A stretch of 64,000 bases of DNA, from positions 1 through 64,000 of the forward strand of contig JABZFM010000004.1 of the NCBI GenBank assembly GCA_014237465.1, written 5' to 3'. The notes beneath the pieces were generated by a model that searched no databases, was not told the DNA's origin, and saw only the letters and a list, made by a program, of their open reading frames with translations. Source of the stretch: Desulfobacteraceae bacterium (GTDB lineage Bacteria > Desulfobacterota > Desulfobacteria > Desulfobacterales > Desulfosalsimonadaceae). The position numbers were made by a program, and so were the translations under genes. Shown in pieces: positions 26,898-36,959 of the stretch. The first letter of the stretch is position 1; the number at the start of each line of letters is the position of its first letter.

Positions 26898-29450
26898 TCA
26901 TTTCCCGCAGCATTTCTTGTATTTCTTCCCGCTGCCGCACGGGCATGGATCATTTCTGCCGACTTTATCTTTGTCGCGAACCACCGGTGCCTTTTTCAGG
27001 CCGGAGTCACTGTGGGAAAAGTTCATCTCCTGTTCTTTGGGTGTTGACAGTTCATTGACCACACTGGGTTCGGCAATCTGAATCCTGAACAGGATCGTAA
27101 TGGTTTCCTCCCGGACCCTTGCAACCATCTCCTGAAACATTTCAAATGCTTCTTTTTTATAAATCATCAACGGATTCTGCTGGGCATAACTCCGGAGTCC
27201 GATGCCTTCTTTTAAATGATCCATGGACAGCAGGTGATCCTTCCAAAGGTTATCCATGGTCTGCAGCATAATGATGCGCTCAATATTGCGAAAATCCAGG
27301 GCACCAATCCTGGCTTCTTTTTGATTGTAAATGAATAGGGCCGTGTCGTAAATCGTCTGGGACAATTTTTCCATGGTCATCTGATCTATGTCGGATTCAT
27401 CGGTTTCGTCGGTTGCCGCTAGGTTTAGCCTGAAATTAAACTGTTTAAACACTGCACCGGTCAGGCCTTTTATGTCCCATTCCCGGGGGGGCATTTTTTC
27501 ATCCGCATGCATTGAAACGATTTCTTCGGAAAAATCACTGATCATATCATCAATCACAGGTCGCAGGCTCTCATAGGTGATGGCCTGGTGACGCTGTTTA
27601 TAAATCACTTCCCGCTGCTGGTTCATTACATCATCATATTCGAGCAGCTGTTTACGGATATTGAAATTATGCCCTTCCACCTTGCTCTGTGCGTTTTCAA
27701 TGGCACGGGAAATCATCTTGTGCTCGATGGGTTCGCCTTCCTGCATGCCCAAACGGCTCATGATCCCGGAGATGCGCTCACCCCCGAAAATTCTCAGCAG
27801 ATCATCTTCAAGGGCCAGATAAAAACGAGATGAACCGGGGTCCCCCTGGCGTCCGGAACGCCCCCGGAGCTGGTTGTCTATCCGCCGGCTTTCATGGCGT
27901 TCGGTCCCGATGATATGAAGGCCGCCCAGGTCCGTCACCCCCTCACCCAGCACGATATCCGTACCGCGGCCGGCCATATTGGTTGAAATCGTAACAGCGC
28001 CCTTTTGTCCGGCATTGGCAATAATTTCCGCTTCACCGGCATGATTTTTGGCATTCAATACATTATGCCGCACGCCTCTTTTCTTTAATTTACGACTCAC
28101 ATCTTCCGACACATCGATATTCACGGTACCCACCAGCACCGGCTGTCCTGCCTTATGAAGTTCAACTATTTCATCTAAAACCGCTTCAAATTTTTCCCTT
28201 CGGGTGCGGTAGATGACATCCGGAAAATCATTACGGATCATGGGTTGGTTGGTGGGAATAACCGCCACTCCCAGTCCGTAAATTTTGCCGAATTCGGCTG
28301 CTTCCGTGTATGCGGTACCGGTCATGCCGCTGAGCTTATCGTACATCCGGAAATAATTCTGGAATGTGATGGTGGCAAGGGTCTGGTTTTCATTTTCGAT
28401 TTTTACTTTTTCTTTTGCTTCCAGCGCCTGGTGGAGTCCTTCACTATACCGACGGCCAGGCATCAGCCGCCCGGTGAACTCGTCGACAATAATGACTTCC
28501 CCGTCTTTGACAATGTAATCCACGTCCCGGGTGAAAATGGCATGGGCTTTGAGGGCCTGGTTGACATGGTGCAGCAGGTCGATATTTTTTGTATCATACA
28601 GGTTATCCACCTTTAACAGCTTTTCTGCAGTTGCCACCCCCTCTTCCGTCAGTGTGGAGGCTTTTGACTTTTCATCAACCGTATAGTGTTCTTCCGGTTT
28701 TAAGTGCGGGACAATATTGTTGACCTCATAATACAGGTGGGTCGATTTTTCAGCCGGCCCGGAAATAATCAGCGGTGTACGGGCTTCATCGATAAGAATA
28801 CTGTCCACCTCATCGACAACGGCAAAATGCAGATCCCGCTGGACAAGGGCTTCTTTTTCAAACTTCATATTGTCCCGGAGATAGTCAAACCCGAACTCAT
28901 TGTTTGTGCCATACGTAATATCCGCATTATAAGCAGCTTTGCGCTGGGCATCATCCATGCCGTGAAGGATGGCACCCACTGTCAACCCCAAAAATGTAAA
29001 TACTTTTCCCATCCACTCCGCATCACGCCTGGCCAGGTAATCATTGACCGTAATCACATGAACGCCTTTGCCGGTTAATGAATTTAAGTATGCGGCCAAA
29101 GGCGCGATAAGGGTTTTACCTTCACCGGTTTTCATTTCAGCGATATTTCCTTCATGGAGGACCATGCCGCCAATCAGCTGAACATCAAAATGCCGCATCC
29201 TCAATGTCCGCCAGGTTGCCTCCCTGACTGTTGCAAACGCTTCAGGCAGAAGATCATCTAAAGCTACTCCGGACTGATAGCGGGATTTTAGCTTTTGTGT
29301 CTGGCCGGCGAGTTCTGAATCACTCAACGCCTTTATATCGGATTCCAGGAGATTGATCGATTCAATAAGGGGTATATACTGTTTTATAACCCGTTCATTT
29401 TTACTGCCAAAAATTTTTAATAAAAATTTATTAACTGCACTTAAGCTCAT
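26898..29450 (-). CDS. secA: Protein translocase ATPase SecA
   Basis: An 850-residue Sec[21 protein letters not shown] is the Walker A region of NBD1 (about residue 105), [19 protein letters not shown] the DEVD box (about 210), [20 protein letters not shown] and [20 protein letters not shown] the NBD2 motifs. The C-terminus keeps the zinc tail [15 protein letters not shown] that binds SecB or phospholipid. It drives preproteins through SecYEG. Length is on the short side for proteobacteria, with a brief linker before the zinc tail. Single gene, upstream of an M23 peptidase gene in the same direction but read before it only if the latter's transcript extends through a 170-base gap. Confidence 0.97.
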   Translation of the reverse strand: MSLSAVNKFLLKIFGSKNERVIKQYIPLIESINLLESDIKALSDSELAGQTQKLKSRYQSGVALDDLLPEAFATVREATWRTLRMRHFDVQLIGGMVLHEGNIAEMKTGEGKTLIAPLAAYLNSLTGKGVHVITVNDYLARRDAEWMGKVFTFLGLTVGAILHGMDDAQRKAAYNADITYGTNNEFGFDYLRDNMKFEKEALVQRDLHFAVVDEVDSILIDEARTPLIISGPAEKSTHLYYEVNNIVPHLKPEEHYTVDEKSKASTLTEEGVATAEKLLKVDNLYDTKNIDLLHHVNQALKAHAIFTRDVDYIVKDGEVIIVDEFTGRLMPGRRYSEGLHQALEAKEKVKIENENQTLATITFQNYFRMYDKLSGMTGTAYTEAAEFGKIYGLGVAVIPTNQPMIRNDFPDVIYRTRREKFEAVLDEIVELHKAGQPVLVGTVNIDVSEDVSRKLKKRGVRHNVLNAKNHAGEAEIIANAGQKGAVTISTNMAGRGTDIVLGEGVTDLGGLHIIGTERHESRRIDNQLRGRSGRQGDPGSSRFYLALEDDLLRIFGGERISGIMSRLGMQEGEPIEHKMISRAIENAQSKVEGHNFNIRKQLLEYDDVMNQQREVIYKQRHQAITYESLRPVIDDMISDFSEEIVSMHADEKMPPREWDIKGLTGAVFKQFNFRLNLAATDETDESDIDQMTMEKLSQTIYDTALFIYNQKEARIGALDFRNIERIIMLQTMDNLWKDHLLSMDHLKEGIGLRSYAQQNPLMIYKKEAFEMFQEMVARVREETITILFRIQIAEPSVVNELSTPKEQEMNFSHSDSGLKKAPVVRDKDKVGRNDPCPCGSGKKYKKCCGK

Positions 29451-29617
29451 CTTAAAAATGTCCTTATCGATTTATTCTGCCGCAAACAAATGAGGCTGTT
29501 TCCAATGCCGTCAAATTATTGACGGCAACATTACAGATATTTAAAAAATGCGTCACTATTTATTCAAGAAATATAATTTCAAACAAAATTGAGGTACTGA
29601 ACGGGCGGGGATATATC

Positions 29618-30568
29618 TTATGAAGGATCTTTATTCGCCAGATATTCAGACATGTACTTTTCGGCATTTACCGGAATATCATTTAACCGGACTTCGTAAT
29701 GAAGATGCGGACCTGTGCTTCGACCTGTACTTCCTACCTCACCAATGACATCTCCTCGTTTGACTTTCTGGCCCTCATTGACATGGAAACTGTTCAAATG
29801 ACCATATCGTGTCACAATTCCAAATCCATGGTTAATAAAAACTGTCTTTCCGAGAGACCCTTTATAACCGGCATATGAGATTGTCCCATTCGCAGTTGCC
29901 ACAACCGGCGTCCCCTTGTGGGCGGCAATATCCACACCGGAATGAAACTCATGCTTATCAGAAAACGGAGATTTCCGAAAACCGAATTTCGATGAAATCC
30001 AGCCGCCCTCAACAGGCCGCATGGAAGGTGTGACCTGCTGGATGGCCTTGATTTCTTTTAATGTTTCCCAAAGAATTTGAAATTCTTCAGACTGATCGCA
30101 GGCCTCACGGTCAAGCCGATCAACGTCATCATCCATGTTTTGCAAAAATTTATTGTAAAAATCAGCGGTACATACCTGTTCTCCGGAAATATCTAAAATG
30201 CCGCCGATGCCGTAGTCACCCGTATCCTGTGAATTATTATTGATCCCGGTATACGACCGGATTTCCTGCTCCAGTTGATTCAGTTTGATCAGCTTTAACT
30301 GGAGCGCATCAATTCTCGAATAAAATGTTTCAATCTGCTTGTTTCTGTCCTTTAACTCTGATTTTAAACTGCGAACCTCATTTTTTAAATTACGGGAATG
30401 ATAACTTGTATATTTCAGATAGGCGTAATCAAAGAGGATAAAACCGAGCAGAAAAATACAAAAGACGCCAATCACACTTAAAATTTTGAGGAATTTTTTC
30501 GAAAGCAGCTTCAAACGTACAAACGAACCGCCTTCATTGTATATTAATAATGTCAGTTTTTCCCGCAT
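29618..30568 (-). CDS. M23 family peptidase, membrane-anchored, with coiled coil
   Basis: A 316-residue inner-membrane protein facing the periplasm. One membrane segment (about residues 31-52), a coiled coil (about 60-115; LKNEVRSLKSELKDRNKQIE), a linker and a LytM/M23 domain (about 195-305). The zinc site is complete: HSGVD in the first motif and HLHYE in the last. Such proteins cut or regulate peptidoglycan cross-links, often in cell division or sporulation-like contexts. No clear ribosome binding site precedes ATG 30568. It sits between folD and secA on the same strand. Active hydrolase rather than a degenerate EnvC-type activator, judging by the intact metal ligands. Confidence 0.88.
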   Translation of the reverse strand: MREKLTLLIYNEGGSFVRLKLLSKKFLKILSVIGVFCIFLLGFILFDYAYLKYTSYHSRNLKNEVRSLKSELKDRNKQIETFYSRIDALQLKLIKLNQLEQEIRSYTGINNNSQDTGDYGIGGILDISGEQVCTADFYNKFLQNMDDDVDRLDREACDQSEEFQILWETLKEIKAIQQVTPSMRPVEGGWISSKFGFRKSPFSDKHEFHSGVDIAAHKGTPVVATANGTISYAGYKGSLGKTVFINHGFGIVTRYGHLNSFHVNEGQKVKRGDVIGEVGSTGRSTGPHLHYEVRLNDIPVNAEKYMSEYLANKDPS

Positions 30569-30865
30569 ATATATTTTTTAGCCTTTATATCAATGACTTA
30601 ATAAAACCACAGCATACAAACAATTTTTATTTTATCATTTTAATAATTAAACTGTCAAGTTCACATTAACTCGCAGAAAATTTCAATTAAAATAAGCATT
30701 CATATTGGAAATTGCAAATCCCAACAGCAGAAACCGGCATGAGAAAATCAAAATGAGCCCCTGAAATTTATCAGGAAAATAAAAATCCGGGTCCAAAGCG
30801 GCTGGATTTGGGTTAATCACAGAGGGCATGGTTTATATACTTCAAAAAAACCTGATTCACAATTT

Positions 30866-30897
30866 AAAAAGGCCATGTCGATTGACATGGCCTTTTT
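30866..30897 (-). terminator. Rho-independent terminator downstream of folD
   Basis: AAAAAGGCCATGTC (30866-30879) pairs perfectly with GACATGGCCTTTTT (30884-30897) across four bases. On the minus strand the stem ends in a run of U, as expected for the end of the folD transcript; the mirror run of A means it can also stop plus-strand transcription. Confidence 0.85.
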
Positions 30898-30901
30898 ATT
30901 T

Positions 30902-30937
30902 AGTAGCCGACCGAAAACCGCCAATTTTCCCAATTTA
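30902..30937 (+). repeat. Fragment of dispersed repeat family D
   Basis: AGTAGCCGACCGAAAACCGC followed by CAATTTTCCCAATTT matches the left end of the family D element at 36960 (AGTGCCCGAACGAAAACCGC, then TAATTCCCCCAATTT). Only this end is present, between the folD terminator and the folD stop. The remaining bases of the 30569-30943 gap show nothing else. Confidence 0.6.
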
Positions 30938-30943
30938 TGAAAA

Positions 30944-31852
30944 TTACATTAATCCAAGTTTGAACTTCAGTGATTTTAACGTATTGAGCATCAGCATGGT
31001 GATGGTCATGGGGCCAACACCACCTGGAACCGGTGTAATGTAGCCGGCGATTTCCTTGGCAGCTTCGAAATCCACATCACCCTTGAGGATAGCGATTTTT
31101 TTGCCGGTCTTTTCACTGATTTTTTCGCCCACGCGGTTAACACCGACATCAATAACGCATGAACCGGGTTTAATCCATTCGGGTTTGACAAGGTCCGGCA
31201 CACCGGCGGCGACGATTAAAATATCCGCACGCTTGCAATGGGCGGCAAGATCCTTTGTACGGGTATGAACGATTGTTACCGTAGAGTTTGCGCCCGGGCC
31301 TTTTTGAACCATCATGTTGGCAATGGGTTTACCGACAATATTTGAACGGCCGACCACAACAACTTCGGCACCGCTGGTCTCAACACCGGCGCGAATGATC
31401 ATTTCCTGGATACCGAACGGCGTACACGGCGGAAATTTCACTTCATCACCACCGATCATCAGGCGGCCCACGTTCACCGGATGGAAACCATCCACATCTT
31501 TATCCGGATCAATAGCATTTAATATTTTTTTCTCATTAATGTGCTTAGGCAACGGCAGCTGAACGAGAATACCGTTTATAGAATCATCGTTGTTATATTT
31601 GTCAATCATTGCCAAAAGATCGGCTTCGGAAATATCTTCCGGCTGGCTGTCCTGAACTTCAGTAAATCCCACACGATGAGCGGTTTTAATTTTTAAGGTC
31701 ACGTAAGACATAGATGCCGGACTTTCACCGATAAGGATGGTCACCAGACCCGGTACAACTCCATGTTTTTCCTTAATTTCCTTTACTTCCTTGGTGATTT
31801 CTTCAAGAATTTCCTCTCGAATTTCGGTTCCTTTGATCAGTTTTGCTGTCAT
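30944..31852 (-). CDS. folD: Methylenetetrahydrofolate dehydrogenase/cyclohydrolase
   Basis: A 302-residue bifunctional FolD. The substrate side has YVTLKIKTAHRVG with the catalytic Lys and LVQLPLPKHIN; the NAD(P) side has VGRSNIVGKPIANMM and YITPVPGGVGPMTITML. It interconverts methylene-, methenyl- and formyl-tetrahydrofolate, which supplies one-carbon units and, in anaerobes of this group, may also serve the Wood-Ljungdahl methyl branch. The ATG at 31852 follows AAAAGGAG, and a clear terminator follows the stop. Transcribed alone. Confidence 0.95.
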   Translation of the reverse strand: MTAKLIKGTEIREEILEEITKEVKEIKEKHGVVPGLVTILIGESPASMSYVTLKIKTAHRVGFTEVQDSQPEDISEADLLAMIDKYNNDDSINGILVQLPLPKHINEKKILNAIDPDKDVDGFHPVNVGRLMIGGDEVKFPPCTPFGIQEMIIRAGVETSGAEVVVVGRSNIVGKPIANMMVQKGPGANSTVTIVHTRTKDLAAHCKRADILIVAAGVPDLVKPEWIKPGSCVIDVGVNRVGEKISEKTGKKIAILKGDVDFEAAKEIAGYITPVPGGVGPMTITMLMLNTLKSLKFKLGLM

Positions 31853-31974
31853 TTTAAAATCTCCTTTTAGAAAAGTTAATCAATAATAAATTTATTAAAA
31901 ATAACAATTAGTTAATATATATATACAAACATCCATTTATTTAGAAAAATACAAATGGCTAACGACGCCATCAT

Positions 31975-33267
31975 CTATTGAAATTGACGTTTATCCAGTA
32001 CTTTTTCTTCCGGATCAAATGTGCCGGGTTCAACCAAGCGAACGACCACTTCCCAGCCAAGCAATTCCGACAACTCGCGGTGAAGCTGTTCTACAAACCA
32101 GCGCTGCTTTTTCATTTCATCAAAAAAGTTAAGATCTGAAATTTCAATCATTACGATCATCTGGTCCTGGCCGTCACTTCGCTCCACCACTATCTGGAAA
32201 ACCGGCTGACCTCCGCTGACCCGGGACAGGACCCGGCCAATCTGTTCCGGCGTTATCGTCATACCCCGGACCACGATCACATCATCACATCGCTTAAAAA
32301 TCCGGGAAATACGGCAATGGGTTCTCCCGCAGGAACAGGGCGCATAATCGATCCGGCTTAAATCACCTGTCCTGAATCGAATCAACGGAAATGCCTCTTT
32401 TGAAATAGAGGTCAGCACCAGTTCACCTTCAGCACCTTCCGGCAAGGATTCAAGAGTTACCGGATCAATTATTTCAGGAATAAAATGATCTTCTGCAATA
32501 TGCAACCCGTTTTTTTCAGAACATTCCCATGCGACTCCCGGCCCGAACAATTCCGTCATTCCATAGGTGTCCGTGGCGGTAATATGCATTTTTGTTTCAA
32601 TCTCATCCCGGGTGCTTTCAGACCATGGTTCAGAACCGAAAACACCATATTTGAGAGATAGTTTACGGGGGTCTATATTCATCTCCTCCATTTGACGAAC
32701 CAGGCTGAGCGCCAGCGTGGGGGTTGATACCAGAACCGTTGTTCGGAAATCACGCATTATTTTAATCTGGGCTGAAAATTTTCCGGCCGACATGGGAATT
32801 ACGGATGCGCCTATTTTTTCAGCTCCCACCTGAATACCGAACGGGCCGGTGGTGATTCCGAAACTTAAAGCAATCTGAACAACATCATCTTTACTGATTC
32901 CGACAGCAGTAAAATTCCGGGCCATCAGTTCCGACCAGTTATTGATATCATTCTGCGTAAAACCGATGACAATGGGGTCTTCAAAATTAATGGAAGCCGT
33001 ATGCAGCCGGACCACTTCTCTTAAAGGGACGGCAAACATATCATAAGGATAATTTTCACTGAGATCCAGCCGGGAAATAAACGGCAGGCATTTAAAATCA
33101 GAAAACGAGCGGAGATCTTCGGGCATAAAGTCGACTTCCCTGAATATCTTGCGATAATGCCGGACATTTTTATAAACCCGGTTCAGGGTCGCTTGGAGTT
33201 TTTCAAGCTGAATCTGTTTGATTTCATCCCGGTTCATGCATTCGTTTTTTTTATCCCAGAATTCCAT
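31975..33267 (-). CDS. Phenylacetate-CoA ligase family protein
   Basis: A 430-residue AMP-forming ligase of the PaaK branch. VRLHTASINFEDPIVIGFT occupies the position of the phosphate loop but departs from the usual T-S-G-T-T-G, ATDTYGMTELFGPGVAWEC (about residue 240) is the adenine-binding region, FRTGDLSRI near 305 and the C-terminal VLDKRQF include the expected domain-swap hinge. PaaK-like proteins next to livFGMH genes in this phylum are usually thought to activate aryl acids from aromatic amino-acid breakdown. The divergent phosphate loop (ASINFEDP where SSGTTGKP is typical) is odd and could reduce or change activity. Which acid is used is unknown. Confidence 0.75.
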   Translation of the reverse strand: MEFWDKKNECMNRDEIKQIQLEKLQATLNRVYKNVRHYRKIFREVDFMPEDLRSFSDFKCLPFISRLDLSENYPYDMFAVPLREVVRLHTASINFEDPIVIGFTQNDINNWSELMARNFTAVGISKDDVVQIALSFGITTGPFGIQVGAEKIGASVIPMSAGKFSAQIKIMRDFRTTVLVSTPTLALSLVRQMEEMNIDPRKLSLKYGVFGSEPWSESTRDEIETKMHITATDTYGMTELFGPGVAWECSEKNGLHIAEDHFIPEIIDPVTLESLPEGAEGELVLTSISKEAFPLIRFRTGDLSRIDYAPCSCGRTHCRISRIFKRCDDVIVVRGMTITPEQIGRVLSRVSGGQPVFQIVVERSDGQDQMIVMIEISDLNFFDEMKKQRWFVEQLHRELSELLGWEVVVRLVEPGTFDPEEKVLDKRQFQ

Positions 33268-33291
33268 ATTTTTTATTCCCTGATAAAATTA

Positions 33292-33392
33292 TAGGTATTT
33301 AGACTGAAGGTATAAGGCTTAAGGTTTCCCAATAACAAATTTCATTCAATCAGTTTCCTTCAGTCTTCTACCTTCAACCTAAGCCCCTTATA
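33292..33392. repeat. Degenerate inverted element (family C), copy 1
   Basis: ATAGGTATTTAGACTGAAGG on the left and a right half rich in CTTCAGTC, ACCTTCAACCTAAGC form an imperfect palindrome filling the gap between the ligase gene and livF. The left end is shared with 34142-34186 (TTAGGTATTTAGGTTGAAGG). Confidence 0.55.
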
Positions 33393-33395
33393 AAT

Positions 33396-34133
33396 TTATT
33401 CCCATATCTCTTTCTGTTCCCGGCCTAAATATGCCCGTTTGACCTCCTGGTTTGTCCTGAGTTTTTCAGCATCTTCTTCCAGTACAATCTTACCGGTTTC
33501 AATCACATAGCCCCTGTCGGCAATTTTTAATGCCGCATTGGCATTCTGTTCGATTAAAAGCACGGTAAGTTTGCGGTCAGCCTGCAACTCTGCTATCAGC
33601 TGGAATATATTCTTGATAATCAGCGGCGCAAGCCCCATGGACGGTTCATCCAGCAACAACAGTTTGGGACGCGACATGAGCGCCATGGCAATGGTCAGCA
33701 TCTGCTGTTCACCACCGCTTAATGTTCCTGCAAACTGATTTCGACGTTCCTTTAAAATGGGAAACAGGGCAAATGTTTGCTCAATATCCGTCTTCAGCTG
33801 TTTTCTACCGTAATGTTTATAAATTAAATACCCACCCAGTTCAAGGTTATCATATACGGACATGGGTCGAAAAATCTGACGGCCTTCGGGCACATGGGCA
33901 ATGCCCAGACCCACCAGTTTTTCCGGGCTGGCACCGGTAATTTCCTGGTCGTTATAATATATCTTTCCACCTTTAACAGGCTGAAGCCCGCTGATGGTTT
34001 TTAATGTCGTAGTCTTTCCGGCGCCATTGGCCCCCAGCATGGTCACGATTTCACCTTCGGAAACATGCATGGACACATTCTTTAATATGTGTATCAGACC
34101 GTAATAACTGTTTACATTTACCAAACGAAGCAT
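33396..34133 (-). CDS. livF: Branched-chain amino acid ABC transporter ATP-binding protein LivF
   Basis: A 245-residue ABC ATPase. Walker A GANGAGKTTTLKTISG (about 34-49), signature LSGGEQQMLTIAMAL (about 137-151), Walker B LLLLDEPSMGLAP (about 158-170) and the H-loop replaced, as in LivF proteins, by LLIEQN. It forms the ATPase heterodimer with LivG under the LivHM permease. Ends YLGREQKEIWE, normal for the family. Separated from livG by a repeat-rich 137-base gap, which may make its expression partly independent. Confidence 0.92.
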   Translation of the reverse strand: MLRLVNVNSYYGLIHILKNVSMHVSEGEIVTMLGANGAGKTTTLKTISGLQPVKGGKIYYNDQEITGASPEKLVGLGIAHVPEGRQIFRPMSVYDNLELGGYLIYKHYGRKQLKTDIEQTFALFPILKERRNQFAGTLSGGEQQMLTIAMALMSRPKLLLLDEPSMGLAPLIIKNIFQLIAELQADRKLTVLLIEQNANAALKIADRGYVIETGKIVLEEDAEKLRTNQEVKRAYLGREQKEIWE

Positions 34134-34141
34134 ATAATTTT

Positions 34142-34266
34142 TAGGTATTTAGGTTGAAGGTTGAAGGTTGAAGGTTGAAGGCTGAAGGTCAATTTTTAAT
34201 TGGTAACATCAAGTCTTTACACATAAATTCTTAATTCCTAATTCTCAATTCCTAATTCTCAATTAA
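34142..34266. repeat. Tandem heptamers and direct repeats between livG and livF (family C, copy 2)
   Basis: GGTTGAA is repeated four times without interruption (34152-34179) and followed by a fifth copy, GGCTGAA (34180-34186). Further right TTCCTAATTCTCAA occurs twice in tandem (about 34232-34262). The left flank TAGGTATTTAGGTTGAAGG matches copy 1. No coding capacity. Confidence 0.75.
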
Positions 34267-34270
34267 TCCC

Positions 34271-35032
34271 TTATTCACCTAAGTATGCCGCAATCACATC
34301 TTTATTTTCCTGAATTTCGACAGGCGGGCCTTCTGCAATCAATTTGCCAAAATTAATTACCGCCACATAGTCTGAAATATCCATCACCAGTTCCATATCA
34401 TGTTCAACCAGCAGAACCGTGATATTCATCTGTTTAATCTTTTCAATCAGCTCTCCCATGGCAATGGTTTCACGCGCATTTAAACCGGATGCCGGTTCAT
34501 CAAGCAGCAGCAGTTTGGGTTCAAGTGCCAGAGCCCTGGCAATCTCAAGCATGCGCTGGTTCCCTAATGGCAGACTGCCGGCCGGGACACGAGCAAATTC
34601 TGAAAGATCTAAAAAGTGAAGCTGTTTTTCCGCTTCCGCCCGAATCAGCTTTTCTTCTTTTCTCAAAAATGGGGGCAAAACGGAAGAGGATAAAATTCCG
34701 GCACGTGAACGAAGATGTCGTCCGACCATGATATTTTCAAGAACACTCATTTTCGGAAAAATCTGAACATTCTGAAACGTCCGTCCAATACCGATGGAGG
34801 CAATGGTGTGAGGTTTCATATGCTTTACGATGCGCCCCGAAAAACGGATATGACCGGAAGTCGGTTCAAGAAACCCTGTCACCAGGTTAAAAATTGTTGT
34901 TTTCCCGGCTCCGTTGGGCCCGATAAGTGATGTAATGAATCCTTTTTCAATACGTAACGACAAATTGGAAACAGCGACAACACCGCCAAAATTCTTACAT
35001 AACACTTCCAGTTCAAGAATACTATTCGACAC
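34271..35032 (-). CDS. livG: Branched-chain amino acid ABC transporter ATP-binding protein LivG
   Basis: A 253-residue ABC ATPase. Walker A GPNGAGKTTIFNLVTGF (about 37-53), the LivG-type signature PLGNQRMLEIARAL (about 152-165), Walker B LLLLDEPASGLN (about 172-183) and H-loop LLVEHDM. It pairs with LivF. The start overlaps the livM stop by 11 bases, showing translational coupling to the permease. Complete and normal length. Confidence 0.93.
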   Translation of the reverse strand: MSNSILELEVLCKNFGGVVAVSNLSLRIEKGFITSLIGPNGAGKTTIFNLVTGFLEPTSGHIRFSGRIVKHMKPHTIASIGIGRTFQNVQIFPKMSVLENIMVGRHLRSRAGILSSSVLPPFLRKEEKLIRAEAEKQLHFLDLSEFARVPAGSLPLGNQRMLEIARALALEPKLLLLDEPASGLNARETIAMGELIEKIKQMNITVLLVEHDMELVMDISDYVAVINFGKLIAEGPPVEIQENKDVIAAYLGE

Positions 35033-36038
35033 GCCCGGCTGCTCTCCCTGAAAATTTTCGAAAAGATGACCTGATAAACTGTATGATACTGCTAAGGCCG
35101 TTAAAAATCCCTTCCGGAAGGAAGAGCATAATAATCAAAAGAATACCGCCATAAACCAGGGTATCGTAGTCTGGTTGATACTCAATGCCCAGTACCTGCA
35201 AGTAATCGGATAAAAAAGATAAAAATTCGGGCAAAAGTGAAAGAAAAATAGCACCAATCAACGCACCCCAGATATTATGCAGTCCGCCAACCGCCACCAT
35301 GGTGACCAGCAGCACGGAATGCATGACATCAAATGGTCCCGGATCAATATAATTCATATAGTAAGCATACAAACTGCCGCTTATCGAGGCAAACACAGCA
35401 CTTAGAATAAACACCTGAACTTTATAAGATGTGATGTTAATACCCAGAGAAGAAGCCGCATCTTCACTTCCGTGAATGGCCTGCAGGCCCCGCCCAACCC
35501 TTGAATTAATCAGATTAAACGCGATGTAAATACTCAGTGCAACAACGCTCCAGGAAAAATAAAAATACTGTTTATCTGAACTTAAAACATACCCAAAAAG
35601 ATCAAGCCTTGGAATATTGACAATGCCCGAAGGACCACCGGTCAAATCAACGGCTGCCACCGCGACAATATGCACAATTGATGCAAACCCCAATGTGGCC
35701 ATGGCAAGATAATGACCTTTTAATCTTAAAGCGGGAATTCCAAGGCAGAATGCGATAACAATGACAATGAGCACCCCGCAAAGCATGGCAAGCCATGGAG
35801 ACCAGGCAAATTTTGCGGTCAAAATCCCTGAAGTATATGCGCCGATGGCAATAAAGGCCCCGTGGCCGATAGAGATCTGTCCGGCATATCCCATCAGAAG
35901 GCACAGACCGATACATGCCAGGCAGTTGAAAGCCGTAAATATCAGTACCCCGAGATAATAATCATTGGTGACCATAAACGGGATTGATATAATCGAAATG
36001 ATCAGAGCTAAAAATCCGGCGCTGTTTTTTCCTTTCAT
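35022..36038 (-). CDS. livM: Branched-chain amino acid ABC transporter permease LivM
   Basis: A 338-residue permease with eight to ten membrane segments. GYAGQISIGHGAFIAIGAYT (about 50-69) and the cytoplasmic loop SEDAASSLGINITSYKVQVF (about 190-210) are LivM hallmarks; VGGLHNIWGALIGAIFL follows. It forms the transmembrane channel with LivH for Leu/Ile/Val or, in this phylum, often other hydrophobic or aromatic acids. One base separates it from livH. Confidence 0.92.
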   Translation of the reverse strand: MKGKNSAGFLALIISIISIPFMVTNDYYLGVLIFTAFNCLACIGLCLLMGYAGQISIGHGAFIAIGAYTSGILTAKFAWSPWLAMLCGVLIVIVIAFCLGIPALRLKGHYLAMATLGFASIVHIVAVAAVDLTGGPSGIVNIPRLDLFGYVLSSDKQYFYFSWSVVALSIYIAFNLINSRVGRGLQAIHGSEDAASSLGINITSYKVQVFILSAVFASISGSLYAYYMNYIDPGPFDVMHSVLLVTMVAVGGLHNIWGALIGAIFLSLLPEFLSFLSDYLQVLGIEYQPDYDTLVYGGILLIIMLFLPEGIFNGLSSIIQFIRSSFRKFSGRAAGRVE

Positions 36039-36039
36039 A

Positions 36040-36945
36040 CTAGAACTCTTTTAACCTCATGGCTTCCGAACTTCCAAAAATACCGCTGGGCCTTATGAAC
36101 AGGACAAACAGCAGAATCACAAGCGCAATGGCATCCATGTAGTGAGAGGATATGTATCCCGCACCAAACGCTTCTAAAACGCCTAACAATACACCGGCAA
36201 CCACTGCCCCCATGCTGTTGCCAAGCCCTCCCAGAACAGCGGCACCAAACCCTTTCAAACCCAGCATCGCCCCCCGGGCATAATCCATCTGGATGATCGG
36301 TGTGATGATAATACCGGCAATGGCACCGATTCCGGCGGATAAGGCAAATGACAGCATGACCATTTTCCGGTCATTAATGCCGGCAAGGCGGGCGGCATCC
36401 CGATTAATGGCACAGGCGCGCATGCATTTACCGGTCATGGTGTAATTAAAAAAGATAACATATGCAACAACAAGAAAAAAAAGAATTGCAAAAATCCACA
36501 ACGTTTGCGGCAAAATGGTGGCCCCATAAAAATCAAGCGGTTCAGTGCTTGAAAAATGCCGCATGTAATGTGAACCTTTTCCCCAGAAACACATGGCTGC
36601 GCCTTTGATAATAATTGAAACAGCAATGGTGATAATAATCAATCGTATCACCGTCGGCTGTTTCACGGGATTAATGGTCAGGCGCTCCATTAAAATACCG
36701 GTGATGATGACAAAAAGGACGGTCAGTATAAACGCAAAAACAATTGACAGGTTGAATGCCATTGTCAATGTCACCATCATCAGCCCGCCCAGAACCACAA
36801 ATTCACCCTGGGCAAAGTTGATAATTCCGGTTGAATTGTAAATCATGTTAAATCCCATGGCGACCATGGCATAAATGCTGCCGCGCTGGATTCCCATGAA
36901 CAGAAATTGAAGCACGTCAATTAAGGTGCTGTCTGTATAATTCAT
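36040..36945 (-). CDS. livH: Branched-chain amino acid ABC transporter permease LivH
   Basis: A 301-residue permease. QRGSIYAMVAMGFNMIYNST and INFAQGEFVVLGGLM at the N-terminus and RDAARLAGINDRKMVMLSFA (the EAA-like loop, about 195) are typical of LivH. It partners LivM. It follows the livK1 gene on the same strand after a long hairpin and a family D repeat, so it may be transcribed at a lower level than livK. Confidence 0.92.
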   Translation of the reverse strand: MNYTDSTLIDVLQFLFMGIQRGSIYAMVAMGFNMIYNSTGIINFAQGEFVVLGGLMMVTLTMAFNLSIVFAFILTVLFVIITGILMERLTINPVKQPTVIRLIIITIAVSIIIKGAAMCFWGKGSHYMRHFSSTEPLDFYGATILPQTLWIFAILFFLVVAYVIFFNYTMTGKCMRACAINRDAARLAGINDRKMVMLSFALSAGIGAIAGIIITPIIQMDYARGAMLGLKGFGAAVLGGLGNSMGAVVAGVLLGVLEAFGAGYISSHYMDAIALVILLFVLFIRPSGIFGSSEAMRLKEF

Positions 36946-36959
36946 GAAGCCCGCCTATA

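Noticed and set aside
34142-34266. Possible CRISPR array
   Set aside because: The units are contiguous heptamers without spacers and there are no cas genes.
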